DNA from: Lepidodermella squamata
Taxonomy: Eukaryota > Gastrotricha
Length of the DNA stretch: 64,000 nt
Assembly: GCA_047495785.1 (NCBI GenBank)
Contig: JBLDXI010000042.1
Span: 3,038,001 to 3,102,000 of the forward strand
Reading direction: 5' to 3'
A model generated the notes under the pieces. The model made no database searches. It saw nothing but the letters and a program-made list of their open reading frames with translations, and was not told where the DNA came from. This document shows positions 41,033-50,834 of this stretch, piece after piece (positions within the stretch are counted from its first letter, which is position 1; each line of letters opens with the position of its first letter). A program made the translations under genes and the position numbers.

Positions 41033-42395
41033 TTTTCGAGATTTTGAAAAATGTCCCGAAAATGTAGATGGGCGTCACACGAAATTATTCATGCGAATAA
41101 AGTGATGCCACTATAGATAGTGTCCCTAACAAAACCAGTAAAATATGCGTGAAAAATGTTGTTGCTACGAGTTAGAAACTATCGAATTTCATCGCGGCAA
41201 CAATGTCGGCGAAATATATGTATGCGCGTGAATAATATGTCTCGAGGGGTGGCGCATCTTATACATCTGCGCATCAACAGCATTTAGTCCAGTTACAACA
41301 TATACTCTTATTAATATTAGCAAGTATTTGAGCGCGTCGAGTTCCATAATGAAGTCACGCCTGGGTGGTGTGTTGTGTTATCATTTTGATATTAGCAGGC
41401 CGCAACAGAGCGAAATGCGCGGCGCAAATGCAATTTAAGCGACATGTGCGCGCGCGTCTTCTAGTTTTGTGGGCGAGTCAGTATACCATTTATAACACTT
41501 GTTATGAAAGGCGAATGTGTCAAATTTTTGTCTGCTGGTCCCACTAGCCGAGAGATCCGGCGTCATTTATGTGTTTATTTGAAATGATAATAATAAAAAT
41601 AATAATCGATTTCGCTTTGTTGGGACTATCGCTTGATGAGAGATAAGTATACCAAAAAAGTCGAAGAAAGGTCTGCTGTTCCGGTCTTGTAATTATTACC
41701 AATGTAAAAAATAGAAATTCCTCACAGTGTGGAACTCTAATTATAGATATAATCGAGTATATTACTTGACGTTAAGCAGGACTGAATTTTTTGATTCCTC
41801 GTGTTTCAGACTTCATAATGTATAATCGATCAATACTGATGGCCTCAGTGACCCTGGTTTTTTTTTAATTTTATTTCATTTTACTCTAGCTAAATTTACC
41901 TTCTTGCTTAGCAAAATACGTTTTCAATGTTTGCTACACTTCTGAAATCGGAAAAAATCACTGATCCGTAAAATCGATAATTGGAATCGACATCGTTTCC
42001 TAGGCTGAAGTTCGGTTTGACTGTTCAGGCTGAAGTACATCGTACCACTCGTAAGCTGACCGGCATGAAAATGAAATAGTAGGGGATGCGGGAAAATAGG
42101 AAAGCTCGTAGAACCCGTATTTCAGGAAAATCTATTGCTGGAGCTTCCAATTTACGTTTTTCACCAGTCATTTAATTCGAATGACACGAAAAATTAATTT
42201 TGAATAATTTTATTTTGTTTCGAAGGCTAAATTCAGCGGCTAAATTCATGCAAATATCGTATCGATCATAGCCATCAAGGCTCTATAAGAAAATAAGACT
42301 AATATAGTGATCATAAGAATACATTAGGATCGATCTTCTGGAAGCTCAGAGTGCGAATTGCAACTTTGAGGCCCACTAGCGCATTTGAACAAGAC
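41033..42395. other. upstream region of the receptor gene and intergenic
   Basis: Probable promoter region of the glutamate receptor at the left; no TATA box is convincing. A copy of the CGATATCGG repeat lies at about 41943-42010. No gene seen. Confidence 0.35.
41943..42010 (-). repeat. dispersed CGATATCGG repeat, copy 5 (diverged)
   Basis: Minus-strand copy: TCGGAAAAAATCACTGATCC, GTAAAATCGATAATTGGAAT, CGACATCG. It is followed by CTCGTAAGCTGACCG, matching CTCGTAAACTGACCG after copy 2 (12415-12430), so the two share a longer unit. Confidence 0.6.
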
Positions 42396-42860
42396 TCAGT
42401 TTGAGGCAATATCACCATCGTATTTCCCGCCCAGAATGTCCTTGGCGATGCTTTTAGCCCACAAATAGGACGAGCCGTTGTTTTCGCAGACTTGCCGCGA
42501 CCCGAGAAGAGCTAGGCAGTGTTGCATTCGAACGTCGTAGAGCGCCCGATCTTTGACTTGCATCGGCAGATTTTCCCATACTGACGGCGCTTTTTCTCTC
42601 AGCCGAAGTATACGTTTAGCCAAAACAACTGATGAAAAACAATGATTGTAATTCGAATCAGAATTAAGATAAAGTGTAATGCCTTACTTCGAATAAGAGC
42701 AGCCTTGCGAGTCGAGATGCCAGACAAAGCCGGGGCGAAATTTGTTGGAGAAATCGCTTGGTGATCCATCTGCAAAACGGGGGAGGGAAGTTCAATAAAC
42801 CAAGCTGAAAGCCAAGCCGGTGGTAATTACGAAAAACGTGAAGAAGATCGCGAGTGGCAT
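42396..42860 (-). pseudogene. frameshifted copy of the novel two-exon secreted protein
   Basis: Exon 1 is 42860-42688 and exon 2 is 42628-42396. It aligns along its length with the intact copy at 50835-51310, and splice sites are conserved (GTAAGG; CATCAG). Exon 1 is 8 nt shorter (a 2-nt and a 6-nt deletion), so the frame breaks after the signal peptide and meets TGA. Exon 2 is fully open and very similar (AKRILRLREKAPSVWENL). Removing 31 nt from GTTTATTGAAC to TTTTGCAG (42800-42770) would restore the frame. An intron that short is unlikely but not impossible, so the copy may be dead or repaired by an unusual splice. Confidence 0.6.
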
Positions 42861-43380
42861 GGTCAAGTTTTGAAAGTAATTTTTGAGGTAAATTTTGAAA
42901 TGAAAGTGACAGGGCAAATTTTTGAAGATTTATAGCGGTGACGATCACTTTCGCCCATTAAATGTAGATTTAATGTTGACATTTGCTAATTGCCTAGGGT
43001 CGAATACCTGTGCAGTTTGCAATGAATAAACTATTGTATATACAGCTTTATTGTCAACTTGCCCTACAGTAATAATCATTTAAATGCAATATTGATGAGT
43101 CACTTCTCGCCCTTATTTTAATTAAGGTTTTAGCGAAAGAATTCCTCGTTCCATACGTCTGGATGTTGGAAATATTGGGCAGGGATTATTTGATTGATTG
43201 ATAGTGATGACGAAGCTGGGCTGGTAGGTTTCAGACCAACTTGTGACTTGCAGCATCATACTATGAAAAGTAAGTCGCTATTTTAATCCAATTTCCGTTG
43301 AACAATACAATACAATCCAATTTCCATTGTCGGATTTGCAGAAATTCGCTCACATTTGAGCAGCCTCCAATTTGCAGAAA
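42861..43380. other. upstream region duplicated at 51311-51810
   Basis: A CTATAAATC TATA-like box lies on the minus strand near 42930. Words such as CACTTCTCGCCCT and AGTCGCT recur in the flank of the intact copy, marking the extent of the block duplication. Confidence 0.45.
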
Positions 43381-43802
43381 TTCGCCGTATACTCATATAT
43401 GAGTACATAGAAGTGTTGCTTTTTTGCGATTTTTTTATGCGAGACCTGTGCATCTGAAAATACCCATGATGCACCCTAAGACACAAGTCACACCCGTAGA
43501 TGTCAAATCTGAAGTCAAAATCACCCTATACTCATTCCTTGAATAAGAAATCACTGATTATCGATTATCGATTATCGATTATAGATAGATTATCGAATTC
43601 CAGAATTAGCTAATTTTTTCATTTCACCTACATGAGATGCGCCATGTTTCAAAGTATTTTTCGTGTAAAACAGCTTATTTTTAGAAGGCACGCTATCCAA
43701 GAAAAAATTCCAAAAAATCGCTGGTAGTGTCTTTTCAACAACCAAACCTTAAAACCACATGATTGCTGCATAATTTGGTCTTGCAATGTTTCCAAGCTAG
43801 CG

Positions 43803-43990
43803 CTAAATACTCATAGGTGAGTATAGCAATTTTGAGCTTTAAGGCCGTATACTCATATGAGAGTAAACCTGAGTAAGACCTGATGCCGTATACTCACAGG
43901 TGAGTAAATGAGATTTGCTGGAAAACGCCGTATACTCATAGGTGAGCAAGCAGTTTGCGCGATGGCGCCGTATACTCAAATATGAGTAAG
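43803..43990. repeat. 41-bp-spaced array of a palindromic motif
   Basis: Five copies of (GCC)GTATACTCA-N4-TGAGTA with unit starts at about 43803, 43844, 43885, 43927 and 43967, that is, spacings of 41, 41, 42 and 40 bp. A sixth lies alone at 43384. The palindrome TACTCA...TGAGTA is kept while the DNA between copies differs, unlike an ordinary minisatellite. About 270-450 bp upstream of the first galactosyltransferase gene. Confidence 0.75.
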
Positions 43991-44113
43991 TGTTTTTTTG
44001 TTATTAGGTAATAAGGATGAGCCGGAAAAATCCGGGACATCGACCAATGATCTTAGAATTCCGTGACCTTCAAAAAAATATAATAATCTGGGGATCGAAT
44101 TTTTTGGTAGGTA

Positions 44114-44229
44114 CAGGGCGTTCGCGTAATAATACTCTGCTCGAGCTAAAAATAGCTTCAAAAAAGCTCAAATGAATGCAAAAAGTAGCAAAGCTATTTT
44201 TAGAAGAGTATTATTACGCGAACACCCTG
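44114..44229. mobile_element. 116-bp mariner-like MITE next to a start codon
   Basis: Ends CAGGGCGTTCGCGTAATAAT and ATTATTACGCGAACACCCTG are inverted and flanked by TA (44112-44113 and 44230-44231). It ends 25 bp before the ATG of the first galactosyltransferase gene, so it must form most of the 5' leader or the core promoter. Confidence 0.9.
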
Positions 44230-44254
44230 TACATCGAAAAAACGTCGATGCTAA

Positions 44255-45308
44255 ATGATGCCTAAAACGTCGTTGTTTCGATTTGATTTCATGAATCAGA
44301 AGAGAGGAATAATTCCTCCGCAATTGAAATGGTTCTGTTTCGGATTTCTCTTATCTTGGATCATCATCGAAACCGCCCCAAGGATCCACTTCAAGAAATG
44401 CACTAACTGCCTTAACGAATCAACATCAACCGCCGTTGTAGAAAATGCTATAGCATCCATGCGGGTCGATTCTTCCAATTTAGACGAGCTCCTAGCTAGG
44501 CGCATCCGAGTGCTTTGTCTCATCGTCACTTCTGGACGGTATCACCGGTCCCGAGCATCCGCGGTCCGTTCTACCTGGGCAAAACGATGTAGCAAATATG
44601 TTTTCGTCACCGACATCGAAGATCCGGCACTGCCGAGCGGTGTGGTTGTCGCGAACAAAACAACTCATGCCGACCTTTGGGCGAAAACAAGAGCCGGCTT
44701 CCTGTGGGCGTACGACAACTATCGTAATGAATTTGACTGGTTCGTGAAAGCCGACGATGATACGTTTATGATTATGGAAAATTTGAGAGCTTTCCTCGCC
44801 GACTACAGAGCGGACGATGCTATTTACTTGGGCCGGGAATTGAGGCCTCCGAAGTGGTCTAATACCCTGCCTTATAACTCCGGTGGGTCTGGCTATGTCC
44901 TCAGCCGAGGAGCTTTATTCACTCTGGTCGAAAAAGCGTTTCAAAACAGCTCGATCTGTAACGATTCCAGCATACAGGGGGCAGAAGGTAAACTGCATAT
45001 TTTCAAAAAATTATGTATTAATTGAAGTTATAGATAAATTTATCGGGCAATGTTTCGGCCATGTTGGTGTTTCTACTGTTGACACGAAGGATCATGTCAA
45101 TAGGCACCGGTTCATCCCCGTCACTTTAGGTGGCATACTCAGTAAAGGAACTTTCACACCGTCAGATTGGTTGAGGGCATCGTTGAGAGGCTTCACCGAT
45201 GGTGAAGAGTGCTGCTCCAGTCTGGCCATTAGCTTTCACTACGTAAGTCCTTCGGATATGGTTTTGTATGATTACCATCATTTACCGGCTTCATTTGGTT
45301 GGCCATAA
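44255..45308 (+). CDS. core 1 beta-1,3-galactosyltransferase-like, array member 1
   Basis: Exon 1 is 44255-44987 and exon 2 is 45034-45308, giving 335 aa. The intron is only 46 nt (GTAAAC to TTATAG). Type II membrane protein: a short cytosolic tail, one anchor (about 26-38, WFCFGFLLSWIII), then a GT31 catalytic domain. That domain has RIRVLCLIVTSG, the metal-binding DDD at 167-169 (DWFVKADDDTF), GGSGYVLSRGAL, and the cysteine pair ECCSSLAISFHYV near the end. Family role: adds galactose to GalNAc-Ser/Thr in the Golgi (core 1 O-glycan). This is the most divergent member. It lacks the basic 60-residue N-terminal region shared by members 2-5, and its C-terminus is short (ends HHLPASFGWP, missing the last 40 or so residues). 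It may have been truncated at both ends, and a MITE sits directly before it. Confidence 0.75.
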
Positions 45309-45759
45309 CATCATGAGATCCTACAACCATTTGAAACTTGCAACTGCTTATGATTAAGTTGCCAATCGGATGGAAAGAAATGGATATTGAACTTCGTTTA
45401 GCCGCAAAATCTTTACCTAACGTGTGCCTTTCATATGTATGCCGTAATTTCTGTTGAAAATTTATGAGTATATGATGAATAATGATGAAAATTAATTTTC
45501 AAAGTAAAACTGTTGGGAATACTCTTCATTTTTTGCACATATTTCAAATCTTTAATCCGGATAGTTGTGTCATCGCAAAGCCTTTTCTGACCGAAAAAGT
45601 TAAATATTAATAACCTTGAAGAAAGCTAAAGGAGAGGCAAATTGCACTCGGTTTCTGTCTTTTACTCATCCGTGATCCTAATGCCGGAAAAAGCGTTACA
45701 TTATATAAAAGTGTTTGAAGTTCGCGCATGTATCTCCGTTGTTGAAGACATTTTTTTAG
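45309..45759. other. spacer between array members 1 and 2
   Basis: Near 45610 a box (AAGAAAGCTAAAGG ... CACTCGGTTTCTG) recurs at the same distance before members 3 (about 53565) and 5 (about 60830). No gene is seen. Confidence 0.4.
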
Positions 45760-45896
45760 TGTAATACTTATTACATGCACACATGAACGGCACGAGGCGT
45801 CAGTCGCCCTGTTATAATGCTTACTAACATGAGCATGCCATAGTTCTTACCATCCTTTCTGAATATTTATGAAGTTGTTCAAGTGATTGGAGGGGG
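45760..45896 (+). promoter_or_regulatory. conserved 5' region of the galactosyltransferase array
   Basis: A roughly 130-bp block repeated before members 2-5 (starts near 45770, 53705, 58540, 60975). Words: CACACATGAACGGCACGAGG, CGTCA(C/G)TCGCC, TTATAAT, CCATAGTTCTTACCATCCTT and AAGTGATTGGAG just before the ATG. Member 1 lacks it. The TTATAAT box may be the TATA element. Confidence 0.55.
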
Positions 45897-47216
45897 ATGA
45901 AACTCACGGTTGGAGGCTCAATTGAAATCAGCAATCATCCTTCAGAGAACCATGGGCTACTACGCATAGTGGCGAATAGCAACAGACTCCCAGCGAGATA
46001 CAGCCGTAGTCGGAGAAAGGTCAAAACTTCAGCTAGATTCTGTTTGAGAGCAACGCAGAAAATTTGTGAAGGCATCACCGGAATCGGCCGTTCTGGAGGA
46101 GTATCTGGAGGAGCGATTTGCTGGTTTTTAGTCGGAGTCTTCATTACAAACGTGGTACAGCGACCAACAGAATTATCCATGGAAAAGCCAACACGAAACG
46201 GCAATATCTCCACAACAGGTTTTATCGAAACTACGTTCCAGTCGCTTAACAATAAATCAAAAGACGTTGCCGACATATTGGCGGATAGGATACGAGTGTT
46301 ATGCATAGTCATCACAACAGAGAGACACCACAAAAGTAAGGCTGCGACTGTTAGCCAGACTTGGGGGAAGCGCTGCACAAAGCTTGTATTCGCAACAGAT
46401 GCTGAGGATAAGGATCTGCCGAATACGGTCGTTGCATTTAACAAAACTACCCATAGACAACTTTGGTCAAAGACTTACTCAGGATTTGCATGGGCCTATG
46501 ATGAGCACCTCAATGATTTCGACTGGTTCCTTAAGGCAGATGACGACACTTACATTTTCATGGAGAATCTTAGGGCTATGTTGATCGATTACAACCCGAA
46601 TGATGGAGTCTTCCTTGGCAGGGAGTACCGTCCTTTCAACTGGAGTGATGCAGATTCTTATCACTCAGGAGGCCCCGGCTATGTTCTGAGCCGAGGGGCC
46701 TTGATCAAACTAGTCGAACAAGCCTTTAGGAACTTAACGCAATTTTGTTTTGACTATGATGCGAAGTGGCCTGAAGGTAACAATAATCATTCGTCTTCGA
46801 ACTGTCTCTGTTTTACTATTATTATTTTCACGCTAATAGATGTGCTTATAGCTAAATGTTTAGCCGCAGTAGGCGTCCCAACGAAAGACACACCAGATCA
46901 CATGAACAGGGCTCGGTTTTTCCCTACTGCAATCGCCGATAATTTGATACGAGGCAAATTGCGGAGTACAAGCTGGCTTTGGGAATACATGGAGGATTTC
47001 GCAGACGGTGAGGAATGCTGCTCGAGTTTAGCAATCGGCTTTCACTATGTATACCCAGAGAATATGGTACTTTACGAGTACATTGTGTATAGATTTCATT
47101 TGTTTGGCAGGAATGTTTTCGAAAATAATTTCTTGCTTGCGAAGTTGACGCGAGAAACTGTTGTAGAGACTTTGAACAGGAAAGGATACGCGGAAATAAA
47201 GACACATCCAGTATGA
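45897..47216 (+). CDS. core 1 beta-1,3-galactosyltransferase-like, array member 2
   Basis: Exon 1 is 45897-46776 and exon 2 is 46840-47216, giving 418 aa. The 63-nt intron (GTAACA to TAATAG) has no in-frame stop, so unspliced RNA would add 21 residues. Order: a basic, Arg/Ser-rich cytosolic region (1-67), an anchor at about 69-86 (GGAICWFLVGVFITNVV), a stem, then the GT31 domain. The domain has RIRVLCIVITT (131-141), DDD 215-217 within FDWFLKADDDTYIFMENL, GGPGYVLSRGAL, ECCSSLAIGFHYVYPENMVL and YRFHLFGRN. Start at the first ATG, right after the conserved AAGTGATTGGAG block. Human C1GALT1 has the same motif order. Predicted Golgi enzyme using UDP-Gal and a divalent metal. A decayed class C receptor follows, as an intact one follows member 5. 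Confidence 0.88.
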   Translation: MKLTVGGSIEISNHPSENHGLLRIVANSNRLPARYSRSRRKVKTSARFCLRATQKICEGITGIGRSGGVSGGAICWFLVGVFITNVVQRPTELSMEKPTRNGNISTTGFIETTFQSLNNKSKDVADILADRIRVLCIVITTERHHKSKAATVSQTWGKRCTKLVFATDAEDKDLPNTVVAFNKTTHRQLWSKTYSGFAWAYDEHLNDFDWFLKADDDTYIFMENLRAMLIDYNPNDGVFLGREYRPFNWSDADSYHSGGPGYVLSRGALIKLVEQAFRNLTQFCFDYDAKWPEGNNNHSSSNCLCFTIIIFTLIDVLIAKCLAAVGVPTKDTPDHMNRARFFPTAIADNLIRGKLRSTSWLWEYMEDFADGEECCSSLAIGFHYVYPENMVLYEYIVYRFHLFGRNVFENNFLLAKLTRETVVETLNRKGYAEIKTHPV

Positions 47217-47526
47217 AGTATGAGAACTCATAAACCCGTATGTACAATTTATACTGTATATACGTAGCATAATATACGATCCTTTAGGCGGCATATTGCA
47301 GTTGGCGGCGGTCGGGGTGGTTACAAAATGATTAGCGACACGTGACCCTACGCAGTTGAGCAAATATGAAAGTAGTTTGTAGTTATCATGAAGTAGCTAG
47401 ATTGGCAATGTTTGGAGTACTTGCCATGGCGCTATTTCTTCGCCATCGGCTGTTACGAATCAAAATCAAAGAAGCTGTTGCTTTTAAAGCATTGCGGAAA
47501 AACCACCTTTCATATTCAAAGGAGAT
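47217..47526. other. 3' flank shared with member 5
   Basis: Resembles 62423-62660 and 56965-57410 (words such as GGCGG.CGGGGTGGT, GAGCAAATATGAAAGTAGT and CGCCATCGGCT), so array units include downstream DNA. No gene seen. Confidence 0.45.
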
Positions 47527-48214
47527 CAATTATTTTTATTTATTTATTTATTTATTCGTTATCGCAAGTGCACTTGTCATGCGTACGCAATTAGCCAGCC
47601 AGGCGCCTCACTGAGGATAAAAGATATTTCTCTAGGTTACAGTCAACATTAAGATATTGTTTAAAAACATTTAAAGAGGCAGAAACGACGTCAGCAGGTA
47701 GTTTGTTCCAATAATTAATTGTTCTTCTGTTAAAAAAATATTTTTTGCAATCGCGTTTACACTTAGAAGGTCTTAGCCGGTGTTTGCTAGCGTAATTTGA
47801 TTTAGAAAATTCATAGAAGTCGTCAAAAGTGACATCATAGAAGTGGTGATATAGCTTATAAGTTAATTTCAAATCATTTTTAAAGCGACGCTTTTCCAAG
47901 GAGTCCATTCCACTACGTTTCAATAAACAGTCATACGTAATATGGGAGTAGCGAGGTATATTAAAGGCTCTTTTGAGAAAATTAAATTGTAATTTTTCTA
48001 GTGATTCTATGACAGTTAGCAAGTATGGCGAATATACGGATGAACAGTAATCGATTATAGGAAGGACATACACACGGTAGGCTTCAAGTCTGAAGGAAGT
48101 ATTAGTAAAGGCTCTACAAATCAATCCACATAGTCTAAGACATTTTGTTTTAAGGTTATCGCAGTGAATTCTGAAGTCGAATTTTTTGTCCACAATTATA
48201 CCTAAATCACGAGG
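47527..48214 (-). mobile_element. 5'-truncated non-LTR retrotransposon (reverse transcriptase C-terminus)
   Basis: A minus-strand frame of 200 codons (48193-47591) encodes the end of a Jockey/CR1-type reverse transcriptase. It contains VLPIIDYCSSVYSPYLL and, near the end, FFNRRTINYWNKLPADVV followed by SASLNVFKQYL. It ends in a short-repeat tail, (TTTA)n on the plus strand at about 47528-47556. Its borders are clear because member 5's flank preserves the empty site: GGAGATCAATTA joins there directly to the sequence that resumes at about 48215. A recent, dead-on-arrival insertion. Confidence 0.85.
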
Positions 48215-48817
48215 TTAAAGAATCAAGTCTAAGCCGCTTATTTCCAAAACTCTTGAAACTAATGGATATCCTTTTCTGTGAATTCCATATCGCAACTTCA
48301 TATGCCAAGTTCTGAGCATTATTGTCTGTTGTGCTCTCCCAGGAAGCAAAATGGCGCAATGTGAAATCAGAGAAGAATAAGAAAAGTAGGCGGAGGGGAT
48401 ATTGCGCAATATAAATGCGAATAATGACGCTCAAGAATCGACAGTGTTCATTTTGTGAGGCAACAAGGGACTCAAACAAGGGAGATGATCTTGATGTCTT
48501 TGACAGCCCTGTAAAGCTGGATAGGATTAAAGCAAGTGACGGCCGACATCAAAATGACCTCAATCATGAATCCAATCGAAAAACCATACACCACCAAACT
48601 GCTGAACATGCTACCCACCTGGCTTGCTTCAAGTGTTAAAACGGTTGAATTGCTCACTCTTATCGTAAATTCCAGGCGGGATATCTTGCCCAACTACCGA
48701 CTGGATGTTCAAATTGAGGATGACGATGTTGGCCGGCTGTCATCCCAAGGGGTGATTTCATTTGGCCGTCAATTTGATGGAATGACCGATCGATCAATCG
48801 TTCAATCGCCCATACAT

Positions 48818-49095
48818 TATGTGACCACTTTTTAGGCGGGAAACTACGCCGTCTCTTATTGGTTCATTCAAAATACTACGCGGGCGATTCAAACAGTTGT
48901 TTTTTGCGGAAAATGATCGTTTTTACAACGATTGGCACGCGTTTTCGGTTTTCGATAATATAGCGCCATATAGCGCTAAAACGTTGCAAAAACTATTGTT
49001 TTTAATGTAAAAATGATCATTTGAATCGCCCGCGTAGTATTTTGAATGAACCAATAGGAGACGGCGTTGTTTCCCGCCTAAAAAGTGGTCACATA
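48818..49095. mobile_element. 278-bp MITE with about 80-bp inverted ends
   Basis: Left TATGTGACCACTTTTTAGGC and right GCCTAAAAAGTGGTCACATA are inverted. Pairing continues through GGGAAAC.ACGCCGTCTC, TATTGGTTCATTC and AAAATACTACGCGGGCGATT. The paralogue at 63240 shows the uninterrupted site. TA ends fit a Tc1/mariner-type element. Confidence 0.88.
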
Positions 49096-49482
49096 ATTAG
49101 TTGTTGGACCATTTTATTCAACTGGGTGTAGGCAAATCGGAAAATTCATGCATTACATCAATCAAGTCGACATAGCTACTAGCTGTACATCCCCAGTTCT
49201 CAACGATCGTCAGCTGTACCGCAATCTCTACTTGACCCAAACAACTGACAAGTACACCGCTCAGCCAATACTCAACTTCATAAGAGAGGTTGGTAAATGG
49301 AATAAAATAGCGATAATCTCCCGCACATCATGGTCTGTAAACGACTACTCAAATGCAATATTAATCTACCAGAAAGCTGTGGAGGCTAATTTCACAGTGA
49401 AATGGTTTGACTTGGTTTACGGGGCAATTATGACTGACGAAGTGATAATATCCCTGAAAGAATCGGATGCACGCATAGTTAG

Positions 49483-49672
49483 TTAGTTAGTTAGTTAGTT
49501 TTATTTTTGCTCCCAACATGTTACAATTTATTAGGTATCTATCATATAGATACTAAGTAGTTATATATATCACATATATATTGATAAATCTGGAGCCAGG
49601 GACACTTATGCGCCCTGTCCATCAGTATCACAGCATTGAGATAGAATTTTTAACATTATTTTAATAATTTAA
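49483..49672. mobile_element. short insertion with a (TTAG)n end
   Basis: Absent from the paralogue, where GATGCTCGCATA joins ATAATTGCTTACATGTCAG directly. It starts with five GTTA units, continues TTTTATTTTTGCTCCCAACA, and ends in an AT-rich tract before ATAATAATTGC. The simple-repeat end suggests the 3' tail of a truncated non-LTR element on the minus strand, but no coding part is left. Confidence 0.6.
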
Positions 49673-49732
49673 TAATAATTGCTTACATGTCAGACCTAAA
49701 TATGCTATATTCTTTTATATGCATTTTACATT

Positions 49733-50172
49733 TTAGTCTCGGCCTTGGAAGACGACATTCGGATCTTAGAACGCTTATTCATGTTAGGAAAAGTTGTCGC
49801 GCCAGTTTTAACCCATTGTTCCAGCATTGAATAGAAAATTTCCGTGAATTCAGTCGTCATTATTTGATTTGCCTAAATCAACAAAAATTCAAAAAATTAT
49901 GAGTGACGAAATTTTGTTACCGAAAATCTTCCGGTACCAGCGCCAGGAAACTGGGTCATATTTAGATTTTTCCAATCACTTATCAACTTTTGGACGTGAG
50001 GAGTTTGCGATCGAGGCGGGAGAAGCTGGAATCCGCTGATTCGAAAATTCTTAGCTCGCAGATTCATTGGAAGAAAAATTTCTTCAAGGTCAGAATCGAA
50101 ACTCTAAAAGTTTTTATTCAAATTTGAAAAAAGGTAAATTAAAAATTACTGCTTACCAAGCCAATGATTAGG
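49733..50172 (-). pseudogene. duplicated exon fragment of an AMPA-type receptor
   Basis: Matches 39580-40018 of the complete receptor. It covers most of one exon (49872 to about 49737), all of the next (50103-49921, exactly 183 nt as in the parent and fully open), and the end of a third. Splice sites at the complete exon are kept. Differences are mostly silent or conservative (His-Ile to His-Val; Arg-Asp to Ser-Asp). It is joined directly to the broken class C receptor, so a second receptor gene once stood here and was cut down. Confidence 0.88.
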
Positions 50173-50320
50173 GTAATAATGACCGTCAATTAGGGTGGGT
50201 TTTTTTCTGTTGAGGCTTAATTAAATTCCGTGAACCGACCGCTCATAGCGCAAAATACGCTTAATTAATCGGTTATTAATTAGGACCAGACATATATGTA
50301 TAATACAAATTCAGGTTTTA

Positions 50321-50487
50321 CAGGGTGACCAAAAAATTCTGCAGAAGGCGAATTTAATGAGGAGTTGTAAGAAGTTGAAAAAAATTTCAAGCATTATTTT
50401 GCCAATGGAACTCCTCAATCTCTTGAAACTCCTCATTAAAATTATGCGCATCGAATTCGCCTTCTGCAGAATTTTTTGGCCACACTG
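50321..50487. mobile_element. 167-bp MITE, relative of 33283-33476
   Basis: Ends CAGGGTGACCAAAAAATTCTG and CAGAATTTTTTGGCCACACTG are inverted; the interior pairs as AAGGCGAATT / AATTCGCCTT and ATGAGGAGTT / AACTCCTCAT. TA precedes the left end. Shares ATTTCAAGCATT.TTTTGCCAATG with the 33283 element. Confidence 0.85.
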
Positions 50488-50834
50488 AAGGAAGACTTGA
50501 AACTCTGAATTATGAATTAAGAATTATGAAAATTATAATTTGGTAAAATAAGTCCCGCTGCCTTTTAGTGAACCCTGAGTTCAATTTTCAACATGGCACA
50601 TGCATTCAACCGTGACCATGAACTGTGACTGCATCCGAAACGCTACTTTTGAATATTACCTATTTTATTCCGTTTTGAAGGCTAAATTCATGAAAACAAG
50701 GTCCGCAGCCATCAAGGCTCTAATATGTATGAGAAAAAGCTAATACTGATCAAACGAATACATTAGGATCGATCTTCTGGAAGCTCAGAGTGCGAATTGC
50801 AACTTTGAGGCCCACTAGCGCATTTGAATAAGAC

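Larger units (their letters stand above)
48485..49724 (+). pseudogene. decayed class C receptor, paralogue of the gene at 62929
   Basis: Begins at the same ATG context as the right-end receptor, but codon 10 is TAA (48512-48514) where the paralogue has TTA in the signal peptide. Downstream the frame matches closely (LPTWLASSVKTVELLTLIVN, YINQVDIATSCTSP, KAVEANFTVKWFDLV). Two insertions interrupt it, a MITE at 48818-49095 and a second element at about 49483-49672. It resumes (IIAYMSDLNMLYSFI-like) and then stops abruptly at about 49724, where copied glutamate receptor sequence begins. Only the ligand-binding part survives. Confidence 0.88.

Noticed and set aside
43555-43600. CGATTAT repeats, possible CRISPR-like or regulatory array
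   Set aside because: A short simple-sequence run of four units without spacers; no CRISPR features exist anywhere and the DNA is eukaryotic.
47366-47614. 82-codon plus-strand frame over the galactosyltransferase 3' flank
   Set aside because: It ends inside the retrotransposon's simple-repeat tail, and the corresponding flank of member 5 has no matching frame.
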